A stretch of 64,000 bases of DNA. Source: Odobenus rosmarus divergens (lineage: Eukaryota; Chordata; Mammalia; Carnivora; Odobenidae). The notes beneath the pieces are model-generated. The model was not told the DNA's origin, made no database searches, and worked only from the letters and a program-made list of their open reading frames with translations. The number at the start of each line of letters is the position of its first letter. Positions within the stretch are counted from its first letter, which is position 1. The stretch covers positions 637,452-701,451 of the forward strand of contig NW_004450661.1 of the NCBI RefSeq assembly GCF_000321225.1, given 5' to 3'. This document shows, in pieces, positions 32,595 to 44,171 of the stretch. Made by a program: the position numbers and the translations under genes.

Positions 32595-33085
32595 TAGCTA
32601 CTGATGTTAAAAATTATTCATGACACTTGTCAAAGACGGAAAGACTTTATTCAAGCAGAGCTACTACAAGGAAGTTTTGTAGTTCAAGAAAGAGGTCCCC
32701 CCAGTTTAGGCTTAACTTCAAATACAAGGTAAAGTGGGAACTTAAAGCCAAGGAGCAGGGAGAGAGTCAGTGGATAAAAAATTACTAAGCAGTCACATCA
32801 AGGGTCAGAGGGGATTCTGACTAAATCCATCTAATAGGATTCTTGCTGAAGGCCGGGATTATCAGAAATCCCCTGGAGAATGGTAGAGAATGAGGAATTT
32901 GATCAGATGTTGAGGGTGATCAGATATGGAGGGTGGGGGATTCTGTTTAAACTGATTTAGCAGAATTCTTGCTAAAACCAATGAAAAGATGAACACAGAA
33001 ACCGAAAAGTTGGGGCTCTATGGAGAAGACAGCTCAGAGGAGCCTGAGTGGAATTTTGGTGAAGGAGACCACCTTTGTCACTGAG
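32595..33085 (-). mobile_element. Probable ERV LTR, antisense
   Basis: acacttgtcaaagacggaaagactttattcaagcagagctactac reads in reverse as an AATAAAG polyadenylation region followed by a short R-U5. To its right are two imperfect direct subrepeats (ggattctgactaaatccatctaat...attcttgctgaagg at about 32811 and ggattctgtttaaactgatttag...attcttgctaaaa at about 32939), typical of LTR U3 regions. The family is not identified. Confidence 0.45.
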
Positions 33086-33089
33086 AGAT

Positions 33090-33200
33090 ACGCATTCACT
33101 TGGTCAGTCAGTAAGTCACTCAATCAACACTTACTGAGCACCTACTACTTGTCAAATGGTGTTCCAGGTGTTAGGGATGTCCTTGTCCTCAAGTGTCCAT
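33090..33200 (-). mobile_element. L2 3'-end fragment, antisense
   Basis: caatcaacacttactgagcacctactacttgtcaaatgg, then ttccaggtgttagggatgtccttgtcctcaag. Confidence 0.7.
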
Positions 33201-34229
33201 CCATCATGAGTAGGATCTTGCTACAACAGGTGGGAACGTAGACCAGATGACTTTTGAGATCCTCTCTACCTACAGAATCCAGTGAGTCTTACTTCTGAGA
33301 AGTTTGGTCTCAGAAAATCTCACAAATGCATCCCAGCTTGAAAGTGGGTAGAGGAGAAAAGATGTGGGAGATCCCTGACACACATCTATCCTTCTTGTCT
33401 AAAAAGGGCCTATTTGCTTCTTATCTGAGGGAGGAGATAGAGTGGCTGCATTTCGAGTTAGGTTTAGAAAAATCCACTTGCCAAAACATTTGCATTTTCA
33501 CAGTGCTTTATTTAACTTAAATCATGGGGCAAACTTGGCTCATGACCACAGGGTCTTTTATTTTAGAAAATAATCTGCAGTTGGGTTCTTTCAAAATTGC
33601 AAGCTCCCCTCATGCCTTTACAATTAGATCTTCTCTCACCAAAAAATAATCTATCAACTTTGAGGAGGTTGCCTACTTGAGATATCAGAGCTTGTATGTT
33701 TAACTCCCTGGACCTTCCCTGGCACAGCTTAACCCCTTCACACAGTATATCACCTCTTCCCCATCTCCTTGCTGCCTACTTGGGATCCCTCTCCATCATT
33801 ACAGTTGACCTGGGACCCCTGCAGAGACACAGCCCCATGAAGCATCTCGGTGGTGGGAGGGGAAAGACTTGTAGCCTGGGCAAGTCACTGACCTTTGGGA
33901 TGATAAGGGCTTTAGGGGCAGGTGAGGTGGCCCCCTCATGTGAATTAAGTAGCAGGTACTCTGCCCCATGGCAAAGATCCTGATTTAGCCTACCTTCTAG
34001 AAACTCCCATACCTCCATACTAGTCATCTCTGCCCAATTGCCTGGCACCCCCAGGTCAGCTCTTCCACTCTGACCGCACTCCTTGTGCCAGATCCCCCGG
34101 TTTCTCCCTTCCTCCCCTGTCTTCATTCAATTGCAGAACACACTTGCATTGCCTTTTGCCTCAAAGTTTTATTTTATTCTTCTCTTTCATAAGACTTCAA
34201 TTTTAATGTCCTAGATAATTAGCACACAC
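33201..34229. other. Unique sequence
   Basis: No repeat or exon is recognised. 33470-33640 is AT-rich and could be constrained, but no strong motif cluster is seen. Confidence 0.4.
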
Positions 34230-34257
34230 TCACATGTACAAATAAGCACATACACAG

Positions 34258-34301
<44 letters not shown>
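34230..34301. repeat. (CA)n microsatellite
   Basis: An interrupted CA-rich lead leads into a perfect (CA)20 at 34261-34300. It should be polymorphic. Confidence 0.97.
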
Positions 34302-34304
<3 letters not shown>

Positions 34305-36284
34305 GGGTTTTGCTTTTGCTTTAGGGTAGGGAAGCCTGGTCTTCAGAAGCACAGTTGCCAGTAGGAAAAATGTTTCTATTTTATTCAAGAGAAGGTCACC
34401 TTCCTGTCTATAAGAGAAATTGACTTATTCTAATGCAGCAAAGAAAAAGCCAAAAAAAATAAGTTGAGTTGTTGACATTTAAAAAAAAAAAAAAAAGGCA
34501 GGTTGGACATAAATATTCTGCTCCATGTCTATAGGGGATGTAGCCAAAGCAGCTTAATGACTACTGGCTCAGAGAGGGGCTGGGAGTGCTCCAAGTTTGG
34601 TTGGGAAGACAGCAGAAGACAGCCGAAGAGGTGGTACGTGGGGGTGGACTCCATCTGACCGTTACCCTCAGCGCATTGCCCCAACCTCTGCTGCCTGGTT
34701 CTGTCTTCCTGCCTGGATTGAAGAGCCTGGTGGAGTTCTACCAAAAGTCTCAGGCAGCTGGGGAAGCTGTCTGGGTGTTTTCTGGAAGGGGCTGTTTAAA
34801 AGAGCGAAGGGAAGAGGAAAAAGGTAAATGGCAAGCCTTATGATGAAGAGCCTCCTTTGGAAGCTGAGATTCTGTGAATTCCCATCAGCAGGGCAGCTTT
34901 GTATGGACGTGCACGTTATTCTCTGCAAAAGAATACACCATCAAAAGGGCAAGTGGAGGCCAAAATCCAGGGCTGGCACAGGGCTACATTCACCCAGAGC
35001 AAGCATCTCTTTTAAGTTTCATAAAGGCACTGAATGGGTTAGCAGCCCCTGCTAAGGTGGGATGGAAGGTAGCTTTAAAGGAGAAAGCATGGGGACTGAA
35101 CTGTCCAAAGACGTTGTTTCTCGTTCGGCTGCTGCCACCCCAACTGTGGAACTGTGAACACATCCTCTAGTCTCCTTGGATCTAGATTTCTTTTTTCCTA
35201 AAATGAAATCGATCACAATCCAAGCTACCCTGAATTTTATCATGACAAGGAAGTGACACAGATTCCCTGCCTCTCAGCATTCTTAGGCAAGAGGGCTTTC
35301 CTTGGAGAGAGCCTTGGGGGGACCATCAGATCACCCTCCATCCTGGTCCCCGCCTCCACCACCCAACTTCAAGCAAGTGAGGACTCTATTCTTCGCACTG
35401 TACACTGACCCTGCTCCTTAAAATGTGAAGGAGGGTGTTTTCTCAAAGTAAATGTCCCTAGGGGCTGACAGGGGTGAACTTGAGCCATCACAGGCCCTGG
35501 GCCAGTTTCCATCCCTCTGCAGCATTCACCTAGGAGTGGGAGGCAGAGGAGGTGCTCACCAAACATGTCCAAATAACTCCAGACGACCGAACCATGATGA
35601 TGAAGTCACCTGTCGTGTTCTCGCCATCTCTTCATCTGCTGCCCTTGGCTCAGGCCATCCCCTGAGATGACTGCCCAAGGACTCAGATGTCACTGCCACC
35701 ACGAAAATGTGGGAGGTCCCTTTGCCCTTCAACCCAGCTCCCTTTGCAGAGCAAAAGCCCTTGTGAGATCATTATTTGCTCCAACCTTCGGCTGCCAGCT
35801 GGGTGCTTCCAGGGCTCTCCGTCTAGAAGCCCTTGGGCCTGGAGATTTAGTAGCCCATCAGGCACCAGGGCTTCCAATTTATGGTTCAGAGAAAAGAAAC
35901 CCTATTAATCTGGCACCTTAATTCCACTGTAAATCCCGGCCACATTTAACTCAGCCACCATCAAGGTTCCTCCCCACCCCCACATCAGCCAACGGCTGAC
36001 CCATAATATAAGGCTTGCCAATTCAAGGAGAAATTAAGATGCTGCTTAGTATTCAAAGGGTGGTCCTTTTCACTAGCTTTCTTTCTGCAGTCTCCCCACT
36101 GTGCCCATTTAGCCAGAGAAGGAGAATCCCTGTAGTTAACTTAGGGAAGCCCATTTGGCCATGTGGCTGGGGAAAAAAAAGAACCTAGTTTCCTTCCACC
36201 AAATAAAAAATAAACTTGGGTTGTCAGTGCTGATGACCTGGTAACCGTCCCTTCCCCTCATCAAGCCCAGAGAACAAAAATGAC
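34302..36284. other. Long unique stretch, moderately GC-rich
   Basis: About 2 kb with no recognisable interspersed repeat, apart from an A15 run at 34480-34496. Several overlapping 60-98 codon frames exist on both strands, none with a known motif or exon-like boundaries. 35890-36060 contains ctattaatctggcaccttaattcc and other AT cores. Confidence 0.4.
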
Positions 36285-36545
36285 TTGCCAAGGTCACAGG
36301 ACTCAAAAGTGGCAGAGCCAGGGCCAAGGAAAGGAGGAGAAAGAAGGGGATTATTATGATAATTAATTGATTGATTAATTTTGTGGGCATCTCCTACATT
36401 CAAGGCACTTTTATATATTTTTTCCTATTAAATACTTACAACTCTACAAAGTCAGTGTTACTATCACCATTTAACAAAGGAAGGAAATGAGGCTCTGAAC
36501 ATCTAGCTGATATGGTACAGGCCCAGCCCAGGATTCAAGACCCCA
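36285..36545 (-). mobile_element. MIR pieces, antisense
   Basis: First piece at 36285-36325: cttgccaaggtcacaggactcaaaagtggcagagcc. Second at 36385-36545: ggcatctcctacattcaaggcac...tcaccatttaacaaaggaaggaaatgaggc. Between them is a gattattatgataattaattg stretch. Confidence 0.65.
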
Positions 36546-36551
36546 GCTGTA

Positions 36552-36669
36552 GGGGTGCCTGGCTGTCTCAGTCGGGGGAGCATGTGACTCTTGATCTCAG
36601 AGTCATGAGTTCGAGTCCTATGTTAGGTGTAGAAATTACTAAAAAATAAATAAACCTAAAAAAAATCTT
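36552..36669 (+). mobile_element. CAN-SINE, short type
   Basis: Head ggggtgcctggctgtctcag, then tgttaggtgtagaaattact and a short A-rich tail. The duplication cagctgta is at 36544-36551 and 36670-36677. Confidence 0.92.
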
Positions 36670-36694
36670 CAGCTGTATAAAAGTAAGTCCTTCG

Positions 36695-37250
36695 GAGCCA
36701 TGATATATTTCCCGAGGGCCTGTGATGTGCCAGGCACAGTACTAGGAGCAGGACTGTAGAAGTAAATGTGAGATCTGTCTTCCATTCTCATGGAAAGAGA
36801 CAGAAATAAAGAAATAAATAAGAAGAATATGAGAGTGACAAATGCTCTGCAGAGGATGCAAATAGGATCAGGTAACAGAAAGAGGCCATAGCAGGTCAAG
36901 GAATCAGGGAGAGCTTCTCTGAGAAGGTGGCATTCAAGGAGGGCTCTGAGGGCAAGGGGCAGCTCGGGCAAAGGGAAAGGCAAGTGGAGTTAAAGCAGAA
37001 GCAGGGTCACTGCAAGGGGCCCGAGACTGGAATGATCATGATGGTTCATGCCTGAGGAGCAGAAAGAAGGCCAACATGGGAGAGAGTGAAACCACAAGGG
37101 AGCCCAGGGTTGCAGGCAAAGACCAGGAAAGGAGTTTAGATTTTATTTCAAGTACAATGAGAAACCACTGCAAGTTTTAAGTGGGAGACTGACATCATCT
37201 TTATAATTTAAAAAGAACCATTGGCCCCCTCCAGCTTGGGTGAGAATAAT
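36695..37250 (-). mobile_element. L2 fragment, antisense, long
   Basis: The reversed 3' end cgagggcctgtgatgtgccaggcacagtac is followed in order by gagcttctctgagaaggtggcattcaaggagggctctgagggc, aggagcagaaagaaggcc and gaccaggaaaggagtttagattttatttcaag. This covers about 550 bases and is the best preserved L2 in the window. Confidence 0.8.
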
Positions 37251-38079
37251 GAGTTATAATTGTTTTCCTGAGTAAGAGTTTCTCAAAAAGCCAAGGGGTC
37301 CAGCTCCTCTCCAGTGTCATCTGCAGGGACAGCCCCTGTCATGGCTTCTGAAATTCCTGCCAGCAAAGAATTATTTTCAGGCAAAGAAAATAATGAACTT
37401 CTTAAAAATAAAAACATAAAGGGGTTGCAACCCACTAGACACGCATCAGTCCTGGTACCACAGAACCACTGAACCACATAAGTCATTCTCAGTTCATGGA
37501 CTTGAGGCAACAAGCACCAGGGTGGCAATGGCTGATGGGGGAGGACAGGTATGAGGAGAGGCCCAGACGATGCTGGGACCAGGAGTCCCTCAAAATCCAA
37601 TAGCCTGAACAGCCAGCTTGCCCAGCTCCCCCAAACCTTCCTTACTCAAGTGTGTTTGAAAACTAGCTGGAAGTTGAGTAAGTGACTTCCCATCTCTTGA
37701 TCCCCACCAGCAGCTGTCAAGTCAAAGTCTCTAGCTCAGTCCCTCGACGGTGATAAAAGACAGGGTTCACATTCCACCTCATGAGGTAGCCAGCCCTCTT
37801 CATCTCCTCACAGGGTTGTTTGGATATGATACCTGGACCACTGGTCCCTCTGTCCTAGAACAACATGGAGCACCACTGAGTCTCTGGCAGGACCAGGAAA
37901 TGTGGATTTGTCAGGATGGCAGCCTTCTGATGCTCACCCATGTTTGTGGACTGCAGGAGCCCAGCAGGTTGCTGTCTGTCAACTACAGGTGGGAGGCTGC
38001 TGGGTGGGGCTTCAGGAAATTGCTCATGACAACTCCTGCTCATAACAGTTCACAGCTCTACCCTTTTCAAAACAAGAGT
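37251..38079. other. Unique sequence
   Basis: No feature recognised. A 121-codon + frame (37750-38115) lacks any familiar motif. Confidence 0.4.
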
Positions 38080-38255
38080 CACCCATTTGTCCTCAAAAGC
38101 CCTATGAGAAGGTGAGGAGGAATCCAATCATTTACTTTTTAAGATGTGAGGAAATAGAGTCAGAGGTTTAGTGACTAGCCCAAAGTCATGTAGCAGGAAA
38201 GGAGTAAAGCTTGGATTTTAATCAGGTCCTCTGAGCTCAAACCCTGTGTAGTGTC
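38080..38255 (-). mobile_element. MIR, antisense
   Basis: cctcaaaagccctatgagaagg, then gatgtgaggaaatagagtcagagg...cccaaagtcatgtagcaggaaagg. Confidence 0.7.
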
Positions 38256-38894
38256 AAATTCTAGAATCAGCTGTCCCAGAACTGAGTAGCAAATGCCCCA
38301 TCTTTGCCGCACTGGAAGGAGGCTGCAGAGACCCCAGAGGAAGAGTAGTTGTTTGGAAAGCAGAAAGAGAAATGCTATGTTCTGCAGGGAACTTAATTGA
38401 TCTGATTTATCAACGCAGATAAGGAACTACCTGGTCCTCGGAGTACAGGGAGTCCTGGTTTATTGTCCTCTCCCTGAGGCAGGTTTTAACAAGTTATAAA
38501 AGACTGGATTTTTATCTCCTGATGCCTACCCCAGTAGATTAATCAGTTTCTTGATCACACTGGCTCTCCCCTCCACCAGCACACTGAAGGGAGGGACTGA
38601 GGCTACTTCTGAACATGGGGAGGATGCAAGAGGGGAGAAGATGGGGATTTGGGGTGGAATTTCTGTTTGTTCCTGAGCCAAGTAGCTCGTTTCACTCCAG
38701 GCCCTTCAGGGAAAGGAGTGGAGTTAGTTCTAAGGGGCTTAAAGAAAAGTCACATGGATTGATGGGCAAGTATGAATCCTGTTCGAGTTGTAGTGAGTCA
38801 CGGGGATGGAAATAGGAGGTGACAGAGACTTTTAACTCCTTCTGGGGGAAATGTGTCTGACCAGCCTAAATCAAAGATCTTCAAAGCTTAAATC
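38256..38894. other. Unique sequence
   Basis: Nothing recognised. Confidence 0.4.
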
Positions 38895-39055
38895 AGATGA
38901 GATTCAATTGGATTTCACTGGAAATACATATTCCTAGGCCCATCCCCAAATAATATGTTTCAGGAGGTCTGGGATGGGGCCAAGGCCTTTAAGGACTTCT
39001 AGATCATTCCAATAAGGTGATCCACAAGCTCATACCTTGAGAAAAACTTGACTGC
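38895..39055 (+). mobile_element. hAT-Charlie relic (MER20/MER5-like)
   Basis: attcctaggcccatccccaaa...ggaggtctgggatggggcc and aggtgatccacaagctcataccttgagaaaaactt follow the layout of a Charlie MITE, with the right inverted terminus decayed to cttgagaaaaactt. Confidence 0.55.
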
Positions 39056-39096
39056 ATGGACCAGATTCAGGGCTAGGATTCCCACAGATTCCCTTT

Positions 39097-39291
39097 TTTC
39101 TTTTTTTTTTTTTTTAAGATTTTATTTATTTATTTGAGAGAGAGAGAGAGAGCACAAGCCAGGTGGGGGAGAAGGGCAGAGGGAGAGGGAGAAGCAGACC
39201 CATGGAGCAGGGGCCAGTCCCAGACCCCTGAGATCATGACCTGAGCTGAAGGCAGACGCTTAACCAACTGAGCCACCCAGGCACCCCCAAT
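39097..39291 (-). mobile_element. CAN-SINE, long type
   Basis: Antisense: T-run, aagattttatttatttattt, gagatcatgacctgagctga, gagccacccaggcacccc. The duplication agattcccttt is at 39086-39096 and 39292-39302. Confidence 0.95.
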
Positions 39292-39302
39292 AGATTCCCT
39301 TT

Positions 39303-39489
39303 CTAGTAACACTTTACCTGGACAGAGAGAGTTCATGTCAAGTAGGAACCTGACAATTCCCTTAACTCACTTCTCTATTCTCAGATCACAGCTGCTTCTT
39401 GGCAACATGATGAGAAAGAGGATTCCTCTTAGGGAATCCTGGAATTCTTTCCAGATTCTTCACTGCACTGTGACTCTATCCAATCTTAC
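39303..39489. other. Unassigned sequence
   Basis: No feature recognised. Confidence 0.4.
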
Positions 39490-40020
39490 TCTGTTGGTGT
39501 TCTTATGAAATAGCATCCATGGATTCCACACTATATAGGAAGTGACGTGGGGCCAGGAAGAGGAGTGGCCTAGGCAGGTGGAGAAGTGTTCCACAAGGTT
39601 GATGACAAGGTTGATGGGAGAGGTAGAAGGTAAAAGCCAAACAGCTCCTAGTGACAGCAGGTTCCAAAGGGGCTGAAGTGAACTTGTGTGTAGAAAGCAG
39701 ATGAGGGTATGGAATTGAACTTATCATCCACGTAGATGTTGAATTGCCCAGACAATGATAGGAAATGGCTTGCAGAGGAAGACGGGAAGTCATTGAATAC
39801 TTCAATGAAGAGGTGGCCAAGGCCACTAGGTCAGTAGATGACATCAACCAAGCTGTGGGTGTCGAAGGGGGATGGGCTGGTGAAGGAACAAAGTTGAACA
39901 ATAATGGTGGAAAGCCGGAGTAACTGCCTGGAGGATGTCAACCTAGTCTCCAGGCTGGAGCTAGAGGAGGCATCGTGGTAGCGATCAATAGAAGGAAAAC
40001 AAGTAACTTCCAAAGAAAGA
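39490..40020 (-). mobile_element. L2/CR1-like LINE endonuclease-region relic
   Basis: On the minus strand, near 39720-39760, a decayed run reads like G-x-FN-x-x-VDD, the pattern of the late endonuclease domain of L2/L3/CR1 LINEs. The flanking minus-strand sequence is serine- and proline-rich with several stops, including an open 132-codon stretch at 39503-39901. It is interpreted as a dead LINE fragment, but similarity is faint. Confidence 0.4.
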
Positions 40021-40089
40021 ATTGCAAAGAAGCTGGTCCTATCAGGAGGAAGTCAAATGTCAGTTTGTCAGTTAACAGTATCATGTAAA

Positions 40090-40330
40090 GTTTTAGAAAT
40101 CCGACAGCCCTGGGTTCCAGCCTGGCTCTGCCAATTTCTAGCCCTGCAGTTTGGGACAGGTCACTCATCTCCTTTGGTCTCATTTTCCTTATCTGTGAAA
40201 TGGAGATATAAACAGTGCTTTCCTTATAAGTTGCTCATAAGGATTTCATAAATAATGTATGCTGGGAAGTTAGCACAGTGCCTGGCATATACTAAGTGCT
40301 CAATAAGTGTCAGCTATTACTATTGATATT
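40090..40330 (+). mobile_element. MIR, near full length
   Basis: agccctgggttccagcctggctctgccaatttctagccctgcag...cattttccttatctgtgaaatgg...acagtgcctggcatatactaagtgctcaataagtg. The best preserved MIR in the window. Confidence 0.9.
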
Positions 40331-40520
40331 CATTTTTCAAATCAGTGCTTGGATGGAATAATCTAGAAAAAAATTGGAGGTAAGGAAGAACTGCTTTGTG
40401 ATTTTGACAGAGACTGGCTAGATGGTCATCCATCTCATCTCTTCTTCTTGGGCACACAGAAAGGCTATCTTTCCCAGCCTCCTTTGCAGTTTGCTTGGAT
40501 CTCATGTGAATTAAGACCTT
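40331..40520. other. Unique sequence
   Basis: Nothing recognised. Confidence 0.4.
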
Positions 40521-40537
40521 TCTTTGAAGTATTTTTG

Positions 40538-40765
40538 TTTTTTGGGTTTTTTTTAGATTTTAAAACAGATATAAATAAAATAGATTATTTATTTGACAGA
40601 GAGAGAGAGACAGCGAGAGAGGGAACACAAGGAGGGGGAGTGGGAGAGGGAGAAGCAGGCTTTCTGCTGAGCAGGGAGCCCGATGCAGGGCTCAATCCCA
40701 GGACCCTGGGATCATGACCTGAGCCAAAGGCTGACACTTAACCAACTGAGCCACCCAGGCACTCC
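40538..40765 (-). mobile_element. CAN-SINE, long type, with odd tail
   Basis: Antisense copy with a perfect 17-base duplication tctttgaagtatttttg at 40521-40537 and 40766-40782. Between the T-run and the usual attatttatttgac there is an extra ttttaaaacagatataaat segment, so the 3' tail is rearranged. A perfect long duplication implies recent insertion. Confidence 0.96.
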
Positions 40766-40782
40766 TCTTTGAAGTATTTTTG

Positions 40783-41329
40783 AATGCTTTCTGAGGAATA
40801 CATATCAGGGGCAAGAAAGCAATCAAAGGAAGTATAAGGACTGAACAAATGCAAATAGAGGCTCCAGCCTTGCCTATGAATTGGTGGTAAGCCTGTTTTC
40901 CCTCCTTAACCCCTCCTGTGAGCAAGGCTCCGTGTTTTCAGATCATTACACATTTCAGAGATAGCAATTCTTCAACAGGTAGTGAAGAATGGAGTTGACC
41001 TGGAGCATTGCTGGTAAGGGGTGATATGGCGAAGTGCTTATGACCTGAGTTATCATCTTCATCAAAGATACCATTGCCATTCCCAGCACATATTTTGAGT
41101 TGTTTTTTTGGACAGTCATATTCTCACCAACTTCCTGAGTCATTAATAGGTCTCATTTTCACAAAGGCTGTTGAGTACGTTGAGAAACATGGGTGGGGAA
41201 CAGGGCAAAGCTCTGTCATTCATACAGGGAAACCAAACCCACAATCTTGACTTCATTAGTGCTATACTGTAATCAGCTGAACCCATAATCTTGATGGAAT
41301 GCATAAGTGCAGACCCTGCAGTGGTGAAA
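40783..41329. other. Unique sequence
   Basis: Nothing recognised. Confidence 0.4.
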
Positions 41330-41520
41330 TTCTATTCACTTATTTAACCCATATTCATGGAGTACCTTCCATGAATTAGCATGCTAGGTGCTAAATGGTT
41401 TGACAATAAACAACTCAGACAAGGTCTCAATTTGCCTGGAAGATGATTATTAAAACAAGCTCTTAGTGGTGAAATACTAAGGATATTAGGATAGGTGAAG
41501 TGCTCTAGGAGGGATGTAAT
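41330..41520 (-). mobile_element. L2 fragment, antisense
   Basis: tcacttatttaacccatattcatggagtaccttccatgaattagcatgctaggtgctaa then gacaataaacaactcagac: reversed L2 3' end. Confidence 0.6.
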
Positions 41521-42004
41521 GAAAATCTAATCTCAGTACCCCTTTCATCAATGCCTTGTGTCTTGAATTACCCTGGCACGTCTTTTGTGCGTCTCAGTTT
41601 TGTCATCTACACAACGGAGTATCACATCTCTCCCTTAAGAAGCTATTAAGATAGTGTATTGTAGCATTTTGTAAAATGGTATCCTTGCCCAAACGTGAGA
41701 AAGTGTTACTGAGAGATTCCCAGTCTTCCCTTTTGAGGGCCCCCACCCAACTAGATGGTGAGTGAACTTCCTGATGGCTTTGAATTTTGCCAAAGTCAAC
41801 AATGCTGAAGTCCATTTCTGGCTGAGCCCCAGGCAGATAGGAATTGCTAAGCAGAGGCACTTCTCCAAGCTTCCTCCTCAGTTTCAGTTGTTTTCCTTCC
41901 TTCTGGATGCTCTCTGAACTCCTTGGCAGTCCCTGATTTATCCTACTTTCCTGTTTCTTTTCAGTATGGTTAACAAAGCATTCTGCAATCTTCCCTCCTT
42001 TATT
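41521..42004. other. Unassigned sequence
   Basis: A MIR-like cgtctcagttttgtcatctacacaacgg lies at 41590-41620. A 147-codon minus frame (41603-42046) runs into the Charlie relic on its right and resembles no protein, so no gene is called. Confidence 0.4.
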
Positions 42005-42175
42005 ACTCAAAAGTGTGGTCTGTACACCAGCAATATCAGTATCCACCAGGTATTTGTTGAATGCAAAATCATGGGTCCAAAACTATACTTCCTGATTCAG
42101 AATCTAAATTTTAGCACAATTCCCAGATGATTTAATGTGCATGAAATCTGGGAGCATGTTGCCTTAGAACTTAAG
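42005..42175 (+). mobile_element. hAT-Charlie relic (MER20/MER5-like)
   Basis: ctcaaaagtgtggtctgtacaccagcaatatcag at the left, ttcctgattcagaatct in the middle, cacaattcccagatgattt at the right. The arrangement matches a Charlie MITE. Confidence 0.7.
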
Positions 42176-42209
42176 TGAATTTCTACCCAGCTGCATAATT
42201 CTTTCATCC

Positions 42210-42310
42210 TAAGAATAAACCAATGCACCCACTATGTGCTGGCACTTGCTAAGCGCTAGACTCACACTGCTGAACCCACACAATAGCAGGGAGCCATCTG
42301 TTTGAAATCT
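42210..42310 (-). mobile_element. L2 3'-end fragment, antisense
   Basis: ccaatgcacccactatgtgctggcacttgctaagcgctagactcacac. Confidence 0.5.
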
Positions 42311-43319
42311 TTTTGGAATGAGGCAGGTTACAGGCTCATGAGAAGTGGCAGTGACTGAGCCACAGGCAAGTCGGTGAGGTAGAACATGAGAACTGCTGAT
42401 ATGGATGGCAGAGGGCTGTGGGAATATGGGAAGAGCTCAGTTGGCGTGGCCAGTTGAGGAAGACTGAACAAAGGAGGCGATGCTTGGGCTTAATGTTGAA
42501 GGATGAGTAAGAGCTGGTTGGGTGGAGCAGTGAGAGGGTACAGTTCCCAGCCAAGGGACGGGGATGATGGACGTCAGGGCAAGAGGAGGCCCGTACTGCC
42601 TTGGCTGGAAGCCCGAGCTCTGCCGTCACCATGGGAAAGCTCCCTGCACTTGATGCTCTGCCAACATTCACTGCAGGGCCGTGGGCAAACCACTGATCCG
42701 ATCGGGTCCCCACCTTCATCTACAACTTGTGGGTTGGGTTACGACTTTGCAGTTTTCCCAAAACGTAGGGTTCCTTCAAGCTCCAGCAATGGCTAAAGTG
42801 AAACAAAATGAAGCAGGATGCTGGGCCAGCCATGGGAACGTCTGCCAAGTGTGTTTGCTTTCTGCAACGGGCTACCACTTAGCTTTTACAAAGGAGGGCA
42901 TTTAACAAGGATGAAAACCACCGAAGGCGGTAACCTTTGAGGTCTTCAGCTCATGTTAACACTGAATGCTTATCTAGTTCTTCAGCAACAACTCTCCAAC
43001 TGACCTCCTGTCGCGGGCCCTGAGGACAAGCCCAGGGTCTGACACCCAGGCAGGGACAGGGCTCGGGAAGTAGATACAGACCCATATGCACGTTACTGTG
43101 GGCTCTTCCTTGCTAATCCTACTTCTTCCACTCTCCCCTGGTAACTGTGGTTCAAACAGAAAAAAGAAACTGAGCTTAGGGAAAAGACCAACTGCTGAGC
43201 TCCAGACAGAAGCTCAATAAAAGACAAACAGGACGGTATACATTGTTGGCTAAAAGAACATGGAGCTTGAACACCTATGATATTAATCATATCTTGTAAA
43301 GAAGGTCCTCGATGATGAG
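42311..43319. other. Unique sequence
   Basis: About 1 kb without recognised repeat. A 127-codon minus frame (42336-42719) and a 97-codon + frame (42503-42796) overlap each other and match nothing familiar. Confidence 0.4.
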
Positions 43320-43490
43320 TTGGTGGACCTGGGGTCTGATCATTCTACTACTGTGTGCCTTCAGTCAGGTGGTCTGACCTCTCTTGATCTTCCATTATCC
43401 CATCGCTAAGTCCGGCTAATAGTCCTCCCACCCCAGGTCCTTTGGGTAGATATGTGAAACAGCACATGCCAGATATCTAGAACTCTTCTA
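43320..43490 (+). mobile_element. MIR
   Basis: tctactactgtgtgccttcagtcaggtggtctgacctctcttgatcttccattatcccatcg, the sense MIR core in decayed form. Confidence 0.55.
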
Positions 43491-44034
43491 AAGAGATGCT
43501 GTAGAGAAATTCAAAGGAGAGAATTTTCTCCGCCTTAAAATGACTCCCAGAGCTCAAAGGATAGTTATGTTAGAAAACCTACTGATGGATTAAAGTTTAT
43601 GAACCTGAAAGCTTAATGCACCTTCCTCTATAAAGAGCAGGGCACTGTTGGATTTGGGGCTGCAGAGAAACTCAAACATTCACCTGAGAAGCCTATTAGT
43701 AAATAAGGCTTATCTTTTGTAATGTGGAAGCATTCTACTCCTAGACCAGCACTGTTCAAAATTCTTTTGTTCTGAAATTTTCAGAAAGATAGGCCTAATG
43801 TTTCACTGACCTCCTGTGGGCATAAGAAAGAAGTACATTTATTCCACAGATCCAGTATTCCTGGTGTGGGCTAAGGAAGAACTTGAATCTACCTACCTGA
43901 TGGAAAAGTCATGTTCTGAAGGATCCTTCAGGCCCTGTGGTAAGTTCCCCCTGACACCAGGTACTTAAGTCCGCCTGATAGAGTCATGCGGTGATAGATC
44001 AGGCAATGTACAATGGGTAACTGCCTGAAACATA
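43491..44034. other. Unique sequence
   Basis: Nothing certain. gaccagcactgttcaaaattc at 43744 could be the start of a further hAT element, but the rest does not follow. Confidence 0.4.
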
Positions 44035-44160
44035 GATTTCTGAGCTCCACTCAGAGATTCTGATTTTGCGGAACTGTGGTGGGCCTAGGAATCTGCATTA
44101 TGTTACTAAACACCTGGGTGATTCAGATGCAAATAGTTCTTTGGATCACACTTTAAAAAA
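44035..44160 (+). mobile_element. hAT-Charlie relic, right half
   Basis: gattctgattttgcggaactgtggtgggcctaggaatctgcatt...aaacacctgggtgattcagatgcaaatag...ggatcacacttt. Its end has been displaced by the SINE pair that follows. Confidence 0.65.
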
Positions 44161-44171
44161 AACACTGACAT

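Noticed and set aside
37510..37530. Second CTCF-like motif (caccagggtggcaat)
   Set aside because: The core GGTGGC is followed by AAT instead of GC(G/C), which falls short of the consensus.
41603..42046. 147-codon minus-strand frame
   Set aside because: Its right end lies in a hAT-Charlie relic and the composition is not protein-like.
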